Below, piece by piece: positions 12,720 through 23,940 of a stretch of DNA of 64,000 nt. This DNA is from Saccoglossus kowalevskii (lineage: Eukaryota > Hemichordata > Enteropneusta > Harrimaniidae): contig NW_003125916.1 of assembly GCF_000003605.2 (NCBI RefSeq), positions 55,334-119,333 on the forward strand, given 5' to 3'. Numbering within the stretch: position 1 is the stretch's first letter; every line of letters starts with the position of its first letter. The notes under the pieces were generated by a model that saw only the letters and a program-made list of their open reading frames with translations, ran no database searches and had not been told where the DNA came from. The translations under genes were made by a program, and so were the position numbers.

Positions 12720-13917
12720 TTGCACACTCAATCTGATTAAAATCTGATGTAGTGTACGGGCTTTAATTATTTTGGCTATAAACTTATTTTAATTTAATTT
12801 TTTATTACTTTTGTTATTAATGCCCTTTTATTTCATTATTTTACTTTGATTTTGATTTCGTGATTTTTTTTAATTCACGCACTACCTACATCTGACCGGA
12901 TGCCTATGTAAGGAGATTTCAACGATACCCACTATCGACGATTTTAGTCAACGAATCACAGACCTCCTTCTATAGCGCACATGATGACGTCACCGGGCAG
13001 AGTCAGGTGGCAAACACACTCAAATAAAATGGCGGATTATACCGACGTTAGCGACCGTGAATAACACGGCTTTTCGGTAAGTTTATCATTGTCAAATGCA
13101 ACGAAAGTCATTTTTATGTTAATATTGTGGCTCGAATGGTTCGACTTTAGATCGTTATTTCGCATAGTTATTCTGGGAGTGACAATTTTGTTTCCACCGG
13201 TTCGACCGAACACCAGTGTCTTTTTCTAGTCGCCTGCCCTGGAGACAGGTGATGTTTTGTTGACGATCGGGCCAAAATCGTCTACGGTATTGAAGCTGTA
13301 AATATTCATCAAATTGTATCAACATTTTGTACATTATACAATAACTCTTTATTAAAGTCNNNNNNNNNNNNNNNNNNNNNNNNNNNNNNNNNNNNNNNNN
13401 NNNNNNNNNNNNNNNNNNNNNNNNNNNNNNNNNNNNNNNNNNNNNNNNNNNNNNNNNNNNNNNNNNNNNNNNNNNNNNNNNNNNNNNNNNNNNNNNNNNN
13501 NNNNNNNNNNNNNNNNNNNNNNNNNNNNNNNNNNNNNNNNNNNNNNNNNNNNNNNNNNNNNNNNNNNNNNNNNNNNNNNNNNNNNNNNNNNNNNNNNNNN
13601 NNNNNNNNNNNNNNNNNNNNNNNNNNNNNAAAATATAATGTACAGAAAGATTGCCCGTATACACTGAAAAGTAAGCAACCGACAGCCTGTATAAAAGGGG
13701 GGCTGTGATTGGCTGTTACTTATGCGAGATTTGAACGGGACTTACATAGGCGTCGGATCAGATGTAGGTAGGGCGGAATTAAAAAAAAATCTCAAAATCA
13801 AAATCATAATAAAATAAAAGGGCACAAACAAATATAATAAAAAAAAATTAAAATAAGTTTATAGCCAAAATAATTAAAGCCCGTACACATCAGATTTTAA
13901 TCAGATTGTTGCACACT
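12720..13917. mobile_element. terminal-inverted-repeat DNA element with 9-bp target duplication, interrupted by an assembly gap
   Basis: The element runs 12729-13908. It is flanked on both sides by a perfect 9-bp direct repeat, TTGCACACT (12720-12728 and 13909-13917), the expected target-site duplication. The arms start CAATCTGATTAAAATCTGAT and stay alignable for roughly 180-200 bp (left to about 12915, right from about 13735), with small indels in the A/T runs. A 9-bp duplication with long inverted repeats fits Mutator-like elements; 8-9 bp is also seen in hAT and Merlin families, so the superfamily is open. No transposase frame is visible, and the internal part contains 270 N. It is likely non-autonomous. 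Confidence 0.85.
13360..13629. other. assembly gap (270 N)
   Basis: A run of N inside the inverted-repeat element. The true length of the element interior is therefore unknown, and minus-strand frames crossing it are meaningless. Confidence 0.99.
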
Positions 13918-14033
13918 ACGATATCATAACCAACTACATCTTTTATAGGATTCAGACAATGAACAACATGTTTATAACACTATATTACGAGAAACTCTGT
14001 TGTGTCCTGTCCGTATACACCGGGCATAAGAAC

Positions 14034-14130
14034 ATATGTCGTCATATCCTGTACTTGCAGTATATACCTATGTCGTCATATCCCGTATTCCCGGCGCAGA
14101 CATATCTCGTCATATCCGGTACTTGCCAGT
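14034..14130. repeat. short tandem repeat, about three copies
   Basis: Three diverged copies of a ~33-37 bp unit containing CATATGTCGTCATATCC and GTACTTGC. They follow the inverted-repeat element closely. Confidence 0.6.
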
Positions 14131-16610
14131 AAATAAAATAAAAGATCACTCGTTGTCCAATGATTTTTCTTCAAAAAAGTTGACTTCAAATATATTACTT
14201 GTTTCCAAAACACGACCTTATTCGATATGTCAGGTGGGCAGCATGGTACTTTTGAACCAAGTATTCGAATACGGATGATTTCAAAGAACAGCGTGTTTTA
14301 CATAACAAAAAGAAATTTGGCCCTTTGAAGTGAACGCCATGTTTTTGTAGGTAAAATTACACACAAGTCGTCTATCAATATATTCAGTGCATTGCAATAA
14401 CTCTTTGCTATACCTAGTTTAGGAAGGGGCATGGTTTAAACCAATATATGTTCCCCGCAGCACCAGGTGATTAAATAAAACGAAAAAATACGGCGTCGTG
14501 TACAGAAGACAGACTCTTTGCAATCCATAATTGGCGAGTATGAAATAAATATATTGATCGAGGCTCCGTGACAACATGGCATATACGTGTCGCGTTGAAA
14601 AACTTACTCTCAAAGGTAGGGGTCATTCCTACAAAAACAATTGCAGTGACGTAACTATTTTCACTCGGGTGGCGTAACGTTCTATAGAAAGGAAACAAGT
14701 ATTATTTAAAAAATAATACAATGAACGTGTCATCGCAAGATAGACGGCAACAGAACTTATCGCGAAAGAATTCAGTTTCCGACGGGTTAACTACATTTCG
14801 TTCTGCTATCAATCAGTAAGTATGGCGGCGAAAAGCCACGGTTAAAGAGAAACTATAGAATAATAAACACGTGACTTTGTGATGAAGATGAAATATTTAC
14901 TGAGGTAATTACTAAATTATCTTCTATTTTCCGCTCATTCATTTGTACACGGTTGGTTCTATGTTTAACTTCAAACGATACACGAATGTGCGCCATTCAT
15001 CACAAGATGTGCGGTGACTCGTATGAAAACTACATTGATAAGCTCATTAAAAACAAAACAAGATTACCTCCGACGCCGAAATGATTATTCAGTGAAGTGT
15101 GGGAAACGGAAAACTAATTCAAAGGTTTTTCACTCGCCGCGAATATGAATGAAATAATGAATGAATTTATTTCACCACAAACAAACAAACAATTACAAGT
15201 CAGTGTTACATTACTAATAAAGAGAAGGAATTTGTGGTGTGGATCACTGGAATAGTTCTACTGAACTAGTCGGGTCAGTGATCAATTTTATAGTAAACAA
15301 ACTAGCAAGTGAATAATACAAATCAATAAATAATATGTACAGAAAATGCAAAGAGATAAAAAGCGTCTGCCCAAAAAATGGCAGAATTATTTGTCAATAA
15401 TACAGAAAAGAAACACTTGACAGATAATAATACATTGTATTAATAAAATAATAACGCAGGAATGAATAGAGTGGATCTATTTGGACTTCCAGCCTCTTTT
15501 GAGTTTCACGATGAATTGTAATAACGAAAACAGTAACTTTTCTTGATAACGATGTCACTATGCAAAACGTGGGTGGGTGACGTAGTTTCAATGGTAATTC
15601 TGTTATTAGGCTTTGTAATAAATTAAGAATAATATATACAGATCTTGAAATATTTTATACACTGAGCGAGAAATAGTACAGTAATTCATAATATATAAAC
15701 TAAAGATGAATACACAATCATATTGTAGAAACAATGATCAATATTGTACACTTTTTGGACATAGCTGGGGGATAATATCACAATTTAACAACGCTGACTA
15801 CAGTGAGAAATTTTCAATAAATTTCCCCTTTTAATTTGTAAATAATTTGTGACAATAACATAAAGTCTGATATTCAATATGACTGCGTTTACCAAATATC
15901 GCTGCAATGTTAGCAGTGTTTCACAGGATATTTTCCTTCTACTTTATTAAGGAATTCAGAACGAATGTTGAGCGAATACGGGGTATTTCCAAATTTCCAA
16001 GAAGCTTAGGCGGATGTTCTTTAAAACTACGTTCATAGAAGCAAAATTCCAATAAGTTCCACGATTCCGCCCAGTACTGGTCATTCTACACCAAGTTAAA
16101 AAATGTTATTATGAGCCTGAGGACACCACAAAAAATGACTCAGAAAGTACATTGTCTCATTGACACCTGCCGATCCCACCGCCCCGCCACGCGTCGATTG
16201 ATGTTCCCACACCTACAGTATTCTCTTCTCGCATACTTTGCGGGTATCCTGGTAACAACCTCTTATACAACATCCAGTCGTGTGATCTACTGTTCTGGTC
16301 GAATTGTTGTTAATGGCACACAACTCTAATATGTGGGTTATGAGATATTATACCTTTGTTCAGAGCCTTTAAATGAAAGGATTCTTACCAAACGTGTGGC
16401 GTACTATCAGATTAAACGCAAATAAAAATAATGAAAAATTCAGCGATTGGAAGCATTGCCAGCTGCGCAAAGCAATGACCAACTCTTAATTTGCATAAAT
16501 ATAAATGGTGTATTGTGGGTACTGCAGTTGCTTTCAATCACAAATTCATCTGCTTAGATCATTCAGTGGATTGATCATGAGTTCACACAGCTTGTCGATC
16601 ACAGTTGTTA
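14131..16610. other. intergenic, no gene seen
   Basis: No supported exon. A slightly less AT-rich patch at 16111-16329 gives a 72-codon frame with no family resemblance. Confidence 0.45.
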
Positions 16611-17067
16611 AAAAATGTACCATTTTTAAATAGTGAGGGGATTCGAACGTTGTGATTTTCACTTGAGTTATATACGAATAACCTAATTCTGGAACAGTCC
16701 TTATCTAGTAAAATAGCTATTGTTTAGTACAAAGAAACTTTTGAATTTTGGAATTATGAAAGAGTACTTTCCTAGTAAATGCTGAACAAAACCATCCGCT
16801 TTCGAAGGTTAGCCGAGAAGTAAAACAACCACATGGCGTTTATTTCTTGTAAAAGACAGTTTTCGTATAGCATTTTGTCACAGCATTTACTGGGAAAGTC
16901 CGCGTTTATTAGTTTCCCTGTTCTAAACAATGTTCTTTTACAAAGAACGGACTGTTTTCTTGTCCACATTTACTGACAAATGAACTTTTTCAGAACTAGT
17001 TCAAGTTTTCACAGGATCAAAGTAGAGAGTACAATTTTCCCCTCACTATTAAAAATTGGACATTTTT
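16611..17067. mobile_element. candidate non-autonomous element with nested inverted repeats
   Basis: The outer arms are 16611-16640 and 17039-17067. On one strand each they read AAAAATGTACCATTTTTAAA and AAAAATGTCCAATTTTTAA, and both continue to TAGTGAGGGG. Inside lies a second pair, 16766-16784 and 16881-16899 (ACTTTCCTAGTAAATGCTG against ACTTTCCCAGTAAATGCTG in reverse complement). No clear target duplication was found, so mobility is inferred from the symmetry alone. Confidence 0.55.
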
Positions 17068-17291
17068 GTTTCAGGCTCCAAACCACAATTTTTAGATCGA
17101 CGAATTGTGTGGATGCATTGTCAGACAACTGAATGAGCTGGTTTGCAGTATATAGTTCACTATGATACATACATATGTTTGGTGCAATATCTACAGGTTC
17201 GCTCGCTTTTCTATACAAAAACGGTTACGTAACCCACGTACGTTGTGTGTTATTATGTGTCCTACTAGGTCGTTATCGTTAATTAAAATAC

Positions 17292-17937
17292 TGTGACTGC
17301 AATCGAGCAGTTTATATACTTAGAAGCTGTCCTCACCTGAACACAAATGATGACTCGCCTGAGATAAAAACGCAAATTGGAATCGCCAAGAGAGCCACAA
17401 TTGCACAACCCAAAATATGAAAAAAACAGGTGTATCAATTGAAGACAAAGGTTAGACTTAAGTTACTGAGCTCCCTAGTTTTCTCAATTGCATCATACGG
17501 ATCTGAATGCTGGGTACTCAAAAACTCGGCCAAAAAGAAAATACAGTGCTTTGAACTTTGGTGCTATAGGCAGATACTACGTATAAATTGGACAGAAACG
17601 ATAACTGATGAAGAAGTACTGCAAAGAATAAATTGTGTAAACAGACTACTCAATATCATGAACAAAGGGAAACTAGCTTTCCTTCAATTAGTCACTTATT
17701 GAAGAATAATAGTTTAGACAAGAGATTGTTAATGGGCATGGTAATGGGAAACAGAGGAAGGGTGAATACCGAAGATGAGACTGAGTGACAATATAAAGGA
17801 AATGTGTGGGCTGACAATGGTTGGAGCCGAAAGGTTGGCACAGGGTCGAAATCGATGGAGACTATTTGTGCCAAGGACCAAGTTGAAGTACACTCCGTTG
17901 TTGTTGATGATGAATTGTTATTAACAACCCGTAACCA
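17292..17937 (+). pseudogene. LINE (non-LTR retrotransposon) fragment, C-terminal end of the reverse transcriptase ORF
   Basis: In the + direction the frames read, in order: a YLEAVLT segment (as in the F.YLGS.. stretch of such ORFs); NDDSPEIKTQIGIAKRATIA after a frameshift; then an open stretch with SYGSECWVLKNSAKKKIQCF, ELWCYRQILRINWTETITDE and RINCVNRLLNIM; then, after more shifts, MRLSDNIKEMCGL and AQGRNRWRLF. This is the connection and C-terminal region that follows the RT core in RTE-type LINEs widespread in animals. Several stops and frameshifts and the absence of the RT catalytic core show it is a dead 5'-truncated copy. Family membership is clear; the clade assignment is tentative. 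Confidence 0.8.
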
Positions 17938-17964
17938 GTTGAGTTGTAATTGAAAAAAGTATTC

Positions 17965-18285
17965 CTGAAATTAATGTTTCGATGGAAACCAAATCTACAT
18001 CTCTATTAGTTTTGGATTGATCCTTGCGTTAAGTATAGATAGATATCCGCCTATAGATTTGTTTATGTTATAAATAAAAATCGTTTCCAAATTGCCGTTT
18101 CCATGATAACCGTTACCATATCTGTACTAAAATTCAATAAGTTCGCTGTGTCAAGATCAATCCCTCTTTAAAAAACAAATGCGAGAATCCCTTAATAACT
18201 TTTGAGTTGTTCTGCAATCAGACAAACCAACCAACAAACGCTACCGAATACATTACCCCTTCTCAATTGGCGGAGATAATGACAA
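17965..18285 (-). repeat. dispersed repeat, copy B
   Basis: In reverse complement it matches 10955-11200 over most of its length (TTATCTCCGCCAATTGAGAA start, ACAACTCAAAAGTTA, CATGGAAACGG). It sits directly downstream of the LINE fragment, so it could be part of that element's 3' end, although copy A has no LINE beside it. Confidence 0.6.
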
Positions 18286-20180
18286 TGTATTTTCCACGCG
18301 TTTGTTATCGAACACGACGTGGTGTGACGGCAATGGCACTAAAGTAAGTTATCTAGGAAATTAGATATTTCACCATCTAAGTGTGACGATGTCTTATATA
18401 CTTACCTAACTTCTCATTTAAATTTTGGATTTACGAAAACTAATGAATCGTGCAAGCGTCTCAAGATTAAACAAATCATTTCATTTGTCGGGAGTACAGC
18501 CTTATGTACACATGAAGCAAAGACAGCTAGTCAAAATTGAACTCACGATTTTAAAAACAAAAAATACCTATGTCTAGCTAGTGATTCTGGGGTAGACAAT
18601 AATTGCAAAATATTTCAAATTGACAGCGAAGATCACGATTATATGGACTATATCGGTTACCACTAGTAAACGCGAGCCCGTATTTTTACGGAATAAAGTT
18701 TATGTTTGTGTAGTAGTACGTGGGTATCATTAAGATTGTTCTCAACACGTTGCATATGCACAATACAGGAATGAACAATTGCACAAACACCGGAAAAAAA
18801 ACACTGAACACTGATTGGATTTTTACGCACCTCACCACAGTGACGTTGACATTTTTCGGTTAAGTTAAAATCTTTCGGAGAAATATGCTTGGTATTCGAC
18901 TTTTCAAAATAAAATTGTCAATTGAGTCGATTATGATGAGAGAGATCATTGATTGATTGGTCAGTATATTGACTAGTAGTTGGTTGATTGATCCATTAAT
19001 TAATTAATTATTATTGATGGATTCATATTTACGATGGAAATTTACAAGAAAAGTGCCCAAAACATGTTCGGTCGAATTAGTTTGTTTTTAATTCACATTT
19101 AAATGTCATATAAAGACAACCTCTTCGACTCCGTGTAGTTTTGTCTGAAATTATTACTCGGGTATTTTACATTCAAAATAGCAGTTCTTGATAAATAATA
19201 CGTTGACTTAGGGGTGCTCAACAAGCCACGTAGTACGTTTTATAACGACTCTTGGCCGTGGTCACGGTAGGAGATTTCGTATTCGTGGGCCATATAAAAG
19301 AAGGCGAACTTCTGCTCGATGATGGTCACGGTAAGTGAACGCATGATCAGTCTCAGTTTCTCTCAAAATTTATTGAGCATATTCAATTACGCGATTTAAG
19401 TCAAATGAAGCGAGAGATCGTCCGATATTTAGTATGATTGGTATATGGAAAGGTATAAACGAATCGAACTGTACAGAGGTTTGCCATCTACCGCGCATGC
19501 GCGTCCTTTTATCACCGCGAAACTGACGATGAAATTTACATTACCATACACTGACGGGCGACGTCATAATTAATAAGTGTTTAATGAAATGATTAATGAC
19601 TGACGGTGATTGCTGCATCAGTTCCTCTGGTTAATCTTCGCCTATTCACTAGGAATAACCACGTTTATTGTCCGATATTAAAAATATAACAGGCCTTAAA
19701 CGACATTGCTATGGCAACGCATGACTTTTTGTCAATTTAATTTGCTACAAAATACATTTATGAATATCATTTGCTATAATTTGTAACTATAGTCGCATCG
19801 AAGTTGCGCTCGATAATACAGTGGTTGTCAGGCAGCGTACGCACATGGCGTGGTGTTGGCCAATAGTCTAGCTATTAGATGTATCGCGAACGAGGTGCGG
19901 AAATTCAGCGAGACTAGTTTCTCCAGCGCCGGACATGCTTCCCATACGTGTAATGTAGCTTATACTTTGACAAGTGACACCACCTCTCTGATGGCGGCGC
20001 TGTATTCTGAGTTAGTTTCTTGGATGGGAAGCGAGCTGATAAAATATTTATTTTAAAGGGGAAACATTAATGAATATGACTGAACGTTATGGCCTCGCCA
20101 TGGTGTTTGTGTGGTATGGAAGTTATTTCACGAGTGAGGCGGTGTTTCCTGTGGCCGTATTTTGACGTGAAAAAGCGAGA
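18286..20180. other. intergenic, no gene seen
   Basis: AT-rich. Only short frames were found and none has domain-like character. Confidence 0.45.
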
Positions 20181-20184
20181 CATC

Positions 20185-21075
20185 AATACTAGTTACATTT
20201 CTAACGACTTGCACCGACACCAATACGTGTTACATCTACAATGACCTGCACCGTTACCAATACGTGTTACATTTATAATGACCTGCACCGTCATCAATAT
20301 TAGTTACATTTATAATGACTTGCACCGACACCAATAAGTGTCACATCTATAATGATCTGCACTGACACCAATACGTGCCCTCACCGTCATCAATACTAGT
20401 TACATTTATAATGACTTGCACCGATACCGATACGTGTTACATCTATAATGATTTGGACTGACAAAATATGTGTTACAACTATAATGACTTGCACCGACAC
20501 CAATAAGTGTCACATCTATAATGATCTGCACTGACACAAATATGTGTTACATCTATAATGACCTGCACCGTCATCAATACTAGTTACATTTATAACGACT
20601 TGCACCGACACCAATACGTGTTACATTTATAATGACTTGCACCGGCATCAATACGTGTTTCATCTATAATGATCTGCACTGACACAAATATGTGTTACAT
20701 TTATAATGACCTGCACTGACAAAATATATGTTACAACTATAATGACCTGCAGCACTGACACCAATACGTTTTACATCTATAATGACCTGCACCAACACCG
20801 ATACGTGTTACATCTATAATGACCTGCACCGACACTGATACGTTTTACATCTACAATGACCTGCGCTGACACCAATACGTGTTACATCTATAATGACCTG
20901 CAGCACTGACACCAAAAAGTGTTACATATATAATGACCTGCGCCGATACCAATACGTGATACATCTATAATGACCTGCAGCACTGACACCAATACGTGTT
21001 ACATCTATAATGACCTACACAGTCACCGATACGTGTTACATCTATAATGACACGGAGAGACTTGAATACCAGATA
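20185..21075. repeat. minisatellite, 37-bp unit, about 24 copies
   Basis: Tandem array with consensus AATGACCTGCACCGACACCA followed by ATACGTGTTACATCTAT (37 bp in all). Copies differ by substitutions and small indels; several carry an inserted AGC after CCTGC. It lies between the two POPDC genes, about 2.3 kb upstream of the second. Confidence 0.9.
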
Positions 21076-23342
21076 CATATAATGGCCTGTGCAGACACAT
21101 GAGAGAAAAACTCAACTTGTGCTCATCAAAACTGCTCATATCCGGTCAGTATAGCAGCCGCTGATCAGAATTTACAAATACATGTGTATTCATAAAAAAA
21201 CAACTGACTACGTTTCACCATTTGCAGTAGGTTCTCAGAGAATAGGACATACAATATGTTCGCTATTTACAGTTGTCGCATCGTATATCTCTCTATGACG
21301 CATTCCATGAATATTTCTAATAGAACTATATGAGTTTAAGACATACACATCTCAGGGACGAATATAAAACCGGACAAGCCGTTGACAGTAAACCGATGTC
21401 GCACGTCTCGTATGACTCTGAGTATTTCTGAACGTGTTTGAATAATTGACTTCGATAAAAAACATTTGGGCAAGATACATCGTAAAAGAAAATGTATTGT
21501 TTTTTTTTTTGTTTTTTTTTAATTTTGATGCTGAAAATACACATATACAAGTAAATCCATGACAGGTGCGCGTTAGAAATTTTCAACATTCCATCCATCT
21601 ATATTTACTGCCAGGAAGAGGAGGGTTTTAATTTCTAAAAAAAAAAATCATAACCGGATGTTTTATCAAAATATTCTATCAGATATAATTATGTTCATTT
21701 CATGTTCATTTTTTATTTATTTTTTACATAAAGTTAACATTGTCTCGTAACATTCTGATTACATTTCATGTAAAGTTCCCACATATGTTAGTTGATGAGC
21801 TGTCAGTGAAACGTGTGGTGTCACATCACATTTACAACGCGCACATTCGTCTCGAGTCAGTAATAGCAATAACTAATGCACACCTATATGGTGAAAGGAT
21901 ATCACAATATTGACTTATGTGACGTCATGAGATAGTAGACGTATGATGTGTTACCATAGTTTTCTGAATGATGCTTGCTTAGAACTTATAGAGCATCGCG
22001 GGAAATGTCGAATGTGAGAAATGTCGAATTAAAGTTAAACTTGAAGTAGTTATAAAAATGCCCAGACGAGGAAGGTAAACTAGTGACATAACTATGAAAT
22101 TATTATTATTTTTGTTTGCCCCACCTCGCCATCTCAGTTTAATTCCAGGTCGCTGTGTGAACACCATTCTATACAATTCTGGTTAAATGAGCATACCCGT
22201 CTCCACAGTCGGCGACATTTGCGTCCGGGATCAAAGGTCACATGTGTTAACGTTTCTGTCGTGAACTTTGAATTGCAGGCTGACACGCTAACCAAAGTTG
22301 CGGTCGCGCAAGGGGAACTAAAAACACGTTAGCCGTAACTAGGAAAACGTGTGCGAGCACTGAGCACTGGCTAAAAAACGGGGTAAATCTGATTCGATAA
22401 CAACTTGAAGGCCCGGGGGCGTGGAGGGCCATTACCTCCATGCTTAAATATTAGCTCGTTCGTGGACTAAACACCACTCACAATTGACACCCAATACTGC
22501 ATGGCGCCCAGCTGTGTTTATTGGTTTGGCGTATTCTCTGCCAAAACGCAGTTTATTTGTTTCTACAAAGATAACAAATACTTAAGAACGCGAGCTACTC
22601 ATACTCACTGAAAATACTTTGAATCCGTCGACAGAGGGCGCTTTGCCTTAAAATACGATGCATGCGGTTTCTATATTATGTTGGACATACTTTTCGGAGT
22701 AACAGCGATTTTGTTTACGGGTCAATTGAATGTCGTAATTTCTTTTTGCATGAAGACATATTTCACATTTTTCGGATAATTGAGTTGAGCATTTTCAAGT
22801 TGGTCCGCGGAATGTGAAATTGTCCATCTGTGTAGCACTCGAATTTCAACGAGGTCGTCGGTAGGCTAACTGAAGAGACGGTGATCTGAAACGGCGATAC
22901 ATACATTTTCTGTAATAATATGATTCTCATAATAATGAGATACTATTACATTGACTCTAATGTATTGTCGCGTGTTCGAAAAGTCGGTTTTGTATGTATG
23001 TGGCGGTATGATAATATTGAGGAAATCTAACCGCGGATTTCTGTTTCCAGGGTGACGTAATCTTGTTATTCGTTCATGTGTAGAATATGTGACTGCATAT
23101 CATATCTTACGTACATCATATCTTTTTCTGTTTTGATTTTTTACTAGTAGACTCCCCGAGTCAAAGCGTTATGTAGCTGGCCTCAATCCAAGTAGTCTCA
23201 TCACCTAGCATAGAATGATGCAATGCATAGTAAGTTTTATCGGCATCGTATATCTGACCTTTGAACTCTTTGAGATTCACACGTCTTCATCTGATATTTA
23301 CAGGCTGCAATCGGAGTCGACGAGGTTGAGAAGAACAGTGTG
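21076..23342. other. upstream region of the second POPDC gene
   Basis: No coding exon seen. It should hold the promoter and possibly a 5' UTR exon: the stretch before the start codon follows a good acceptor, TATTTACAG, ending at 23304. Confidence 0.4.
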
Positions 23343-23350
23343 TGACGTCA
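23343..23350. promoter_or_regulatory. consensus CRE-like palindrome TGACGTCA
   Basis: A full TGACGTCA lies 55 bp before the ATG of the complete POPDC gene. The octamer is the consensus ATF/CREB site, and POPDC proteins bind cAMP. However, the same octamer occurs at several other places in this window, and this copy may lie in the 5' UTR, so any function is speculative. Confidence 0.3.
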
Positions 23351-23404
23351 CGCGGCAAAGAAGCCATTAAATCGTCCTCGCATTTTCCACAGCTCTTGTC
23401 AAAG

Positions 23405-23940
23405 ATGGCGACTGCGGACATAACGACTTGGTCGAATGACTATCTCACCACGGCGGAAGCAATCACCCACGGTAACGCCTCGGGCGCTGACGGTTCTTGT
23501 GTCCATTTTATTGATCCTCAGCATGGCGTTTATCAAATCGGCGGTTTTTGGATGCTGCTCGGCTTTTTGGTACCGGCGAATATCGGAACCTATCAGACAT
23601 TGTGGCTACGACTCATGTTATGTATCGGGTTTTTCTTCCATGTATTCTGGGCCGGCCCTGTAAGCTGCTGGCCCGATGCCTTGGGATGGAACTTGGTCTT
23701 CTTCGTCATCAACGTCGGTCAGCTGGTGTATGTGGCTCACGGCATCCGACCTGTGGAATTCGAGGATGATTTGGGAGAGGCGTACGAGACATTTTTCAAA
23801 CCATTCAACATCACCCCTCAGCAGTTCAAACGACTAGTTGGCAGGCATGGTGAATTGTACGAGCTTGATAAAACTGGTCACTATGCCGTGGAAGGGAAGT
23901 CACTGGTGGACGAACGATTGGGACTATTACTTTCCGGCAG
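23405..23940 (+). CDS. POPDC exon 1: N-terminus, three membrane spans, start of Popeye domain
   Basis: It runs from the ATG to ...LGLLLSGR, where the donor AG|GTTTGT leaves phase 2. It encodes the glycosylated N-terminus, all three membrane segments and the first ~60 residues of the Popeye domain. Confidence 0.9.

Noticed and set aside
13155-13678. 169- and 108-codon minus frames
   Set aside because: Both cross the run of N and have no meaning.
23436-23769. Alternative-frame ORFs over POPDC exon 1
   Set aside because: Shadows of the Popeye reading frame, which has the membrane spans and domain motifs.
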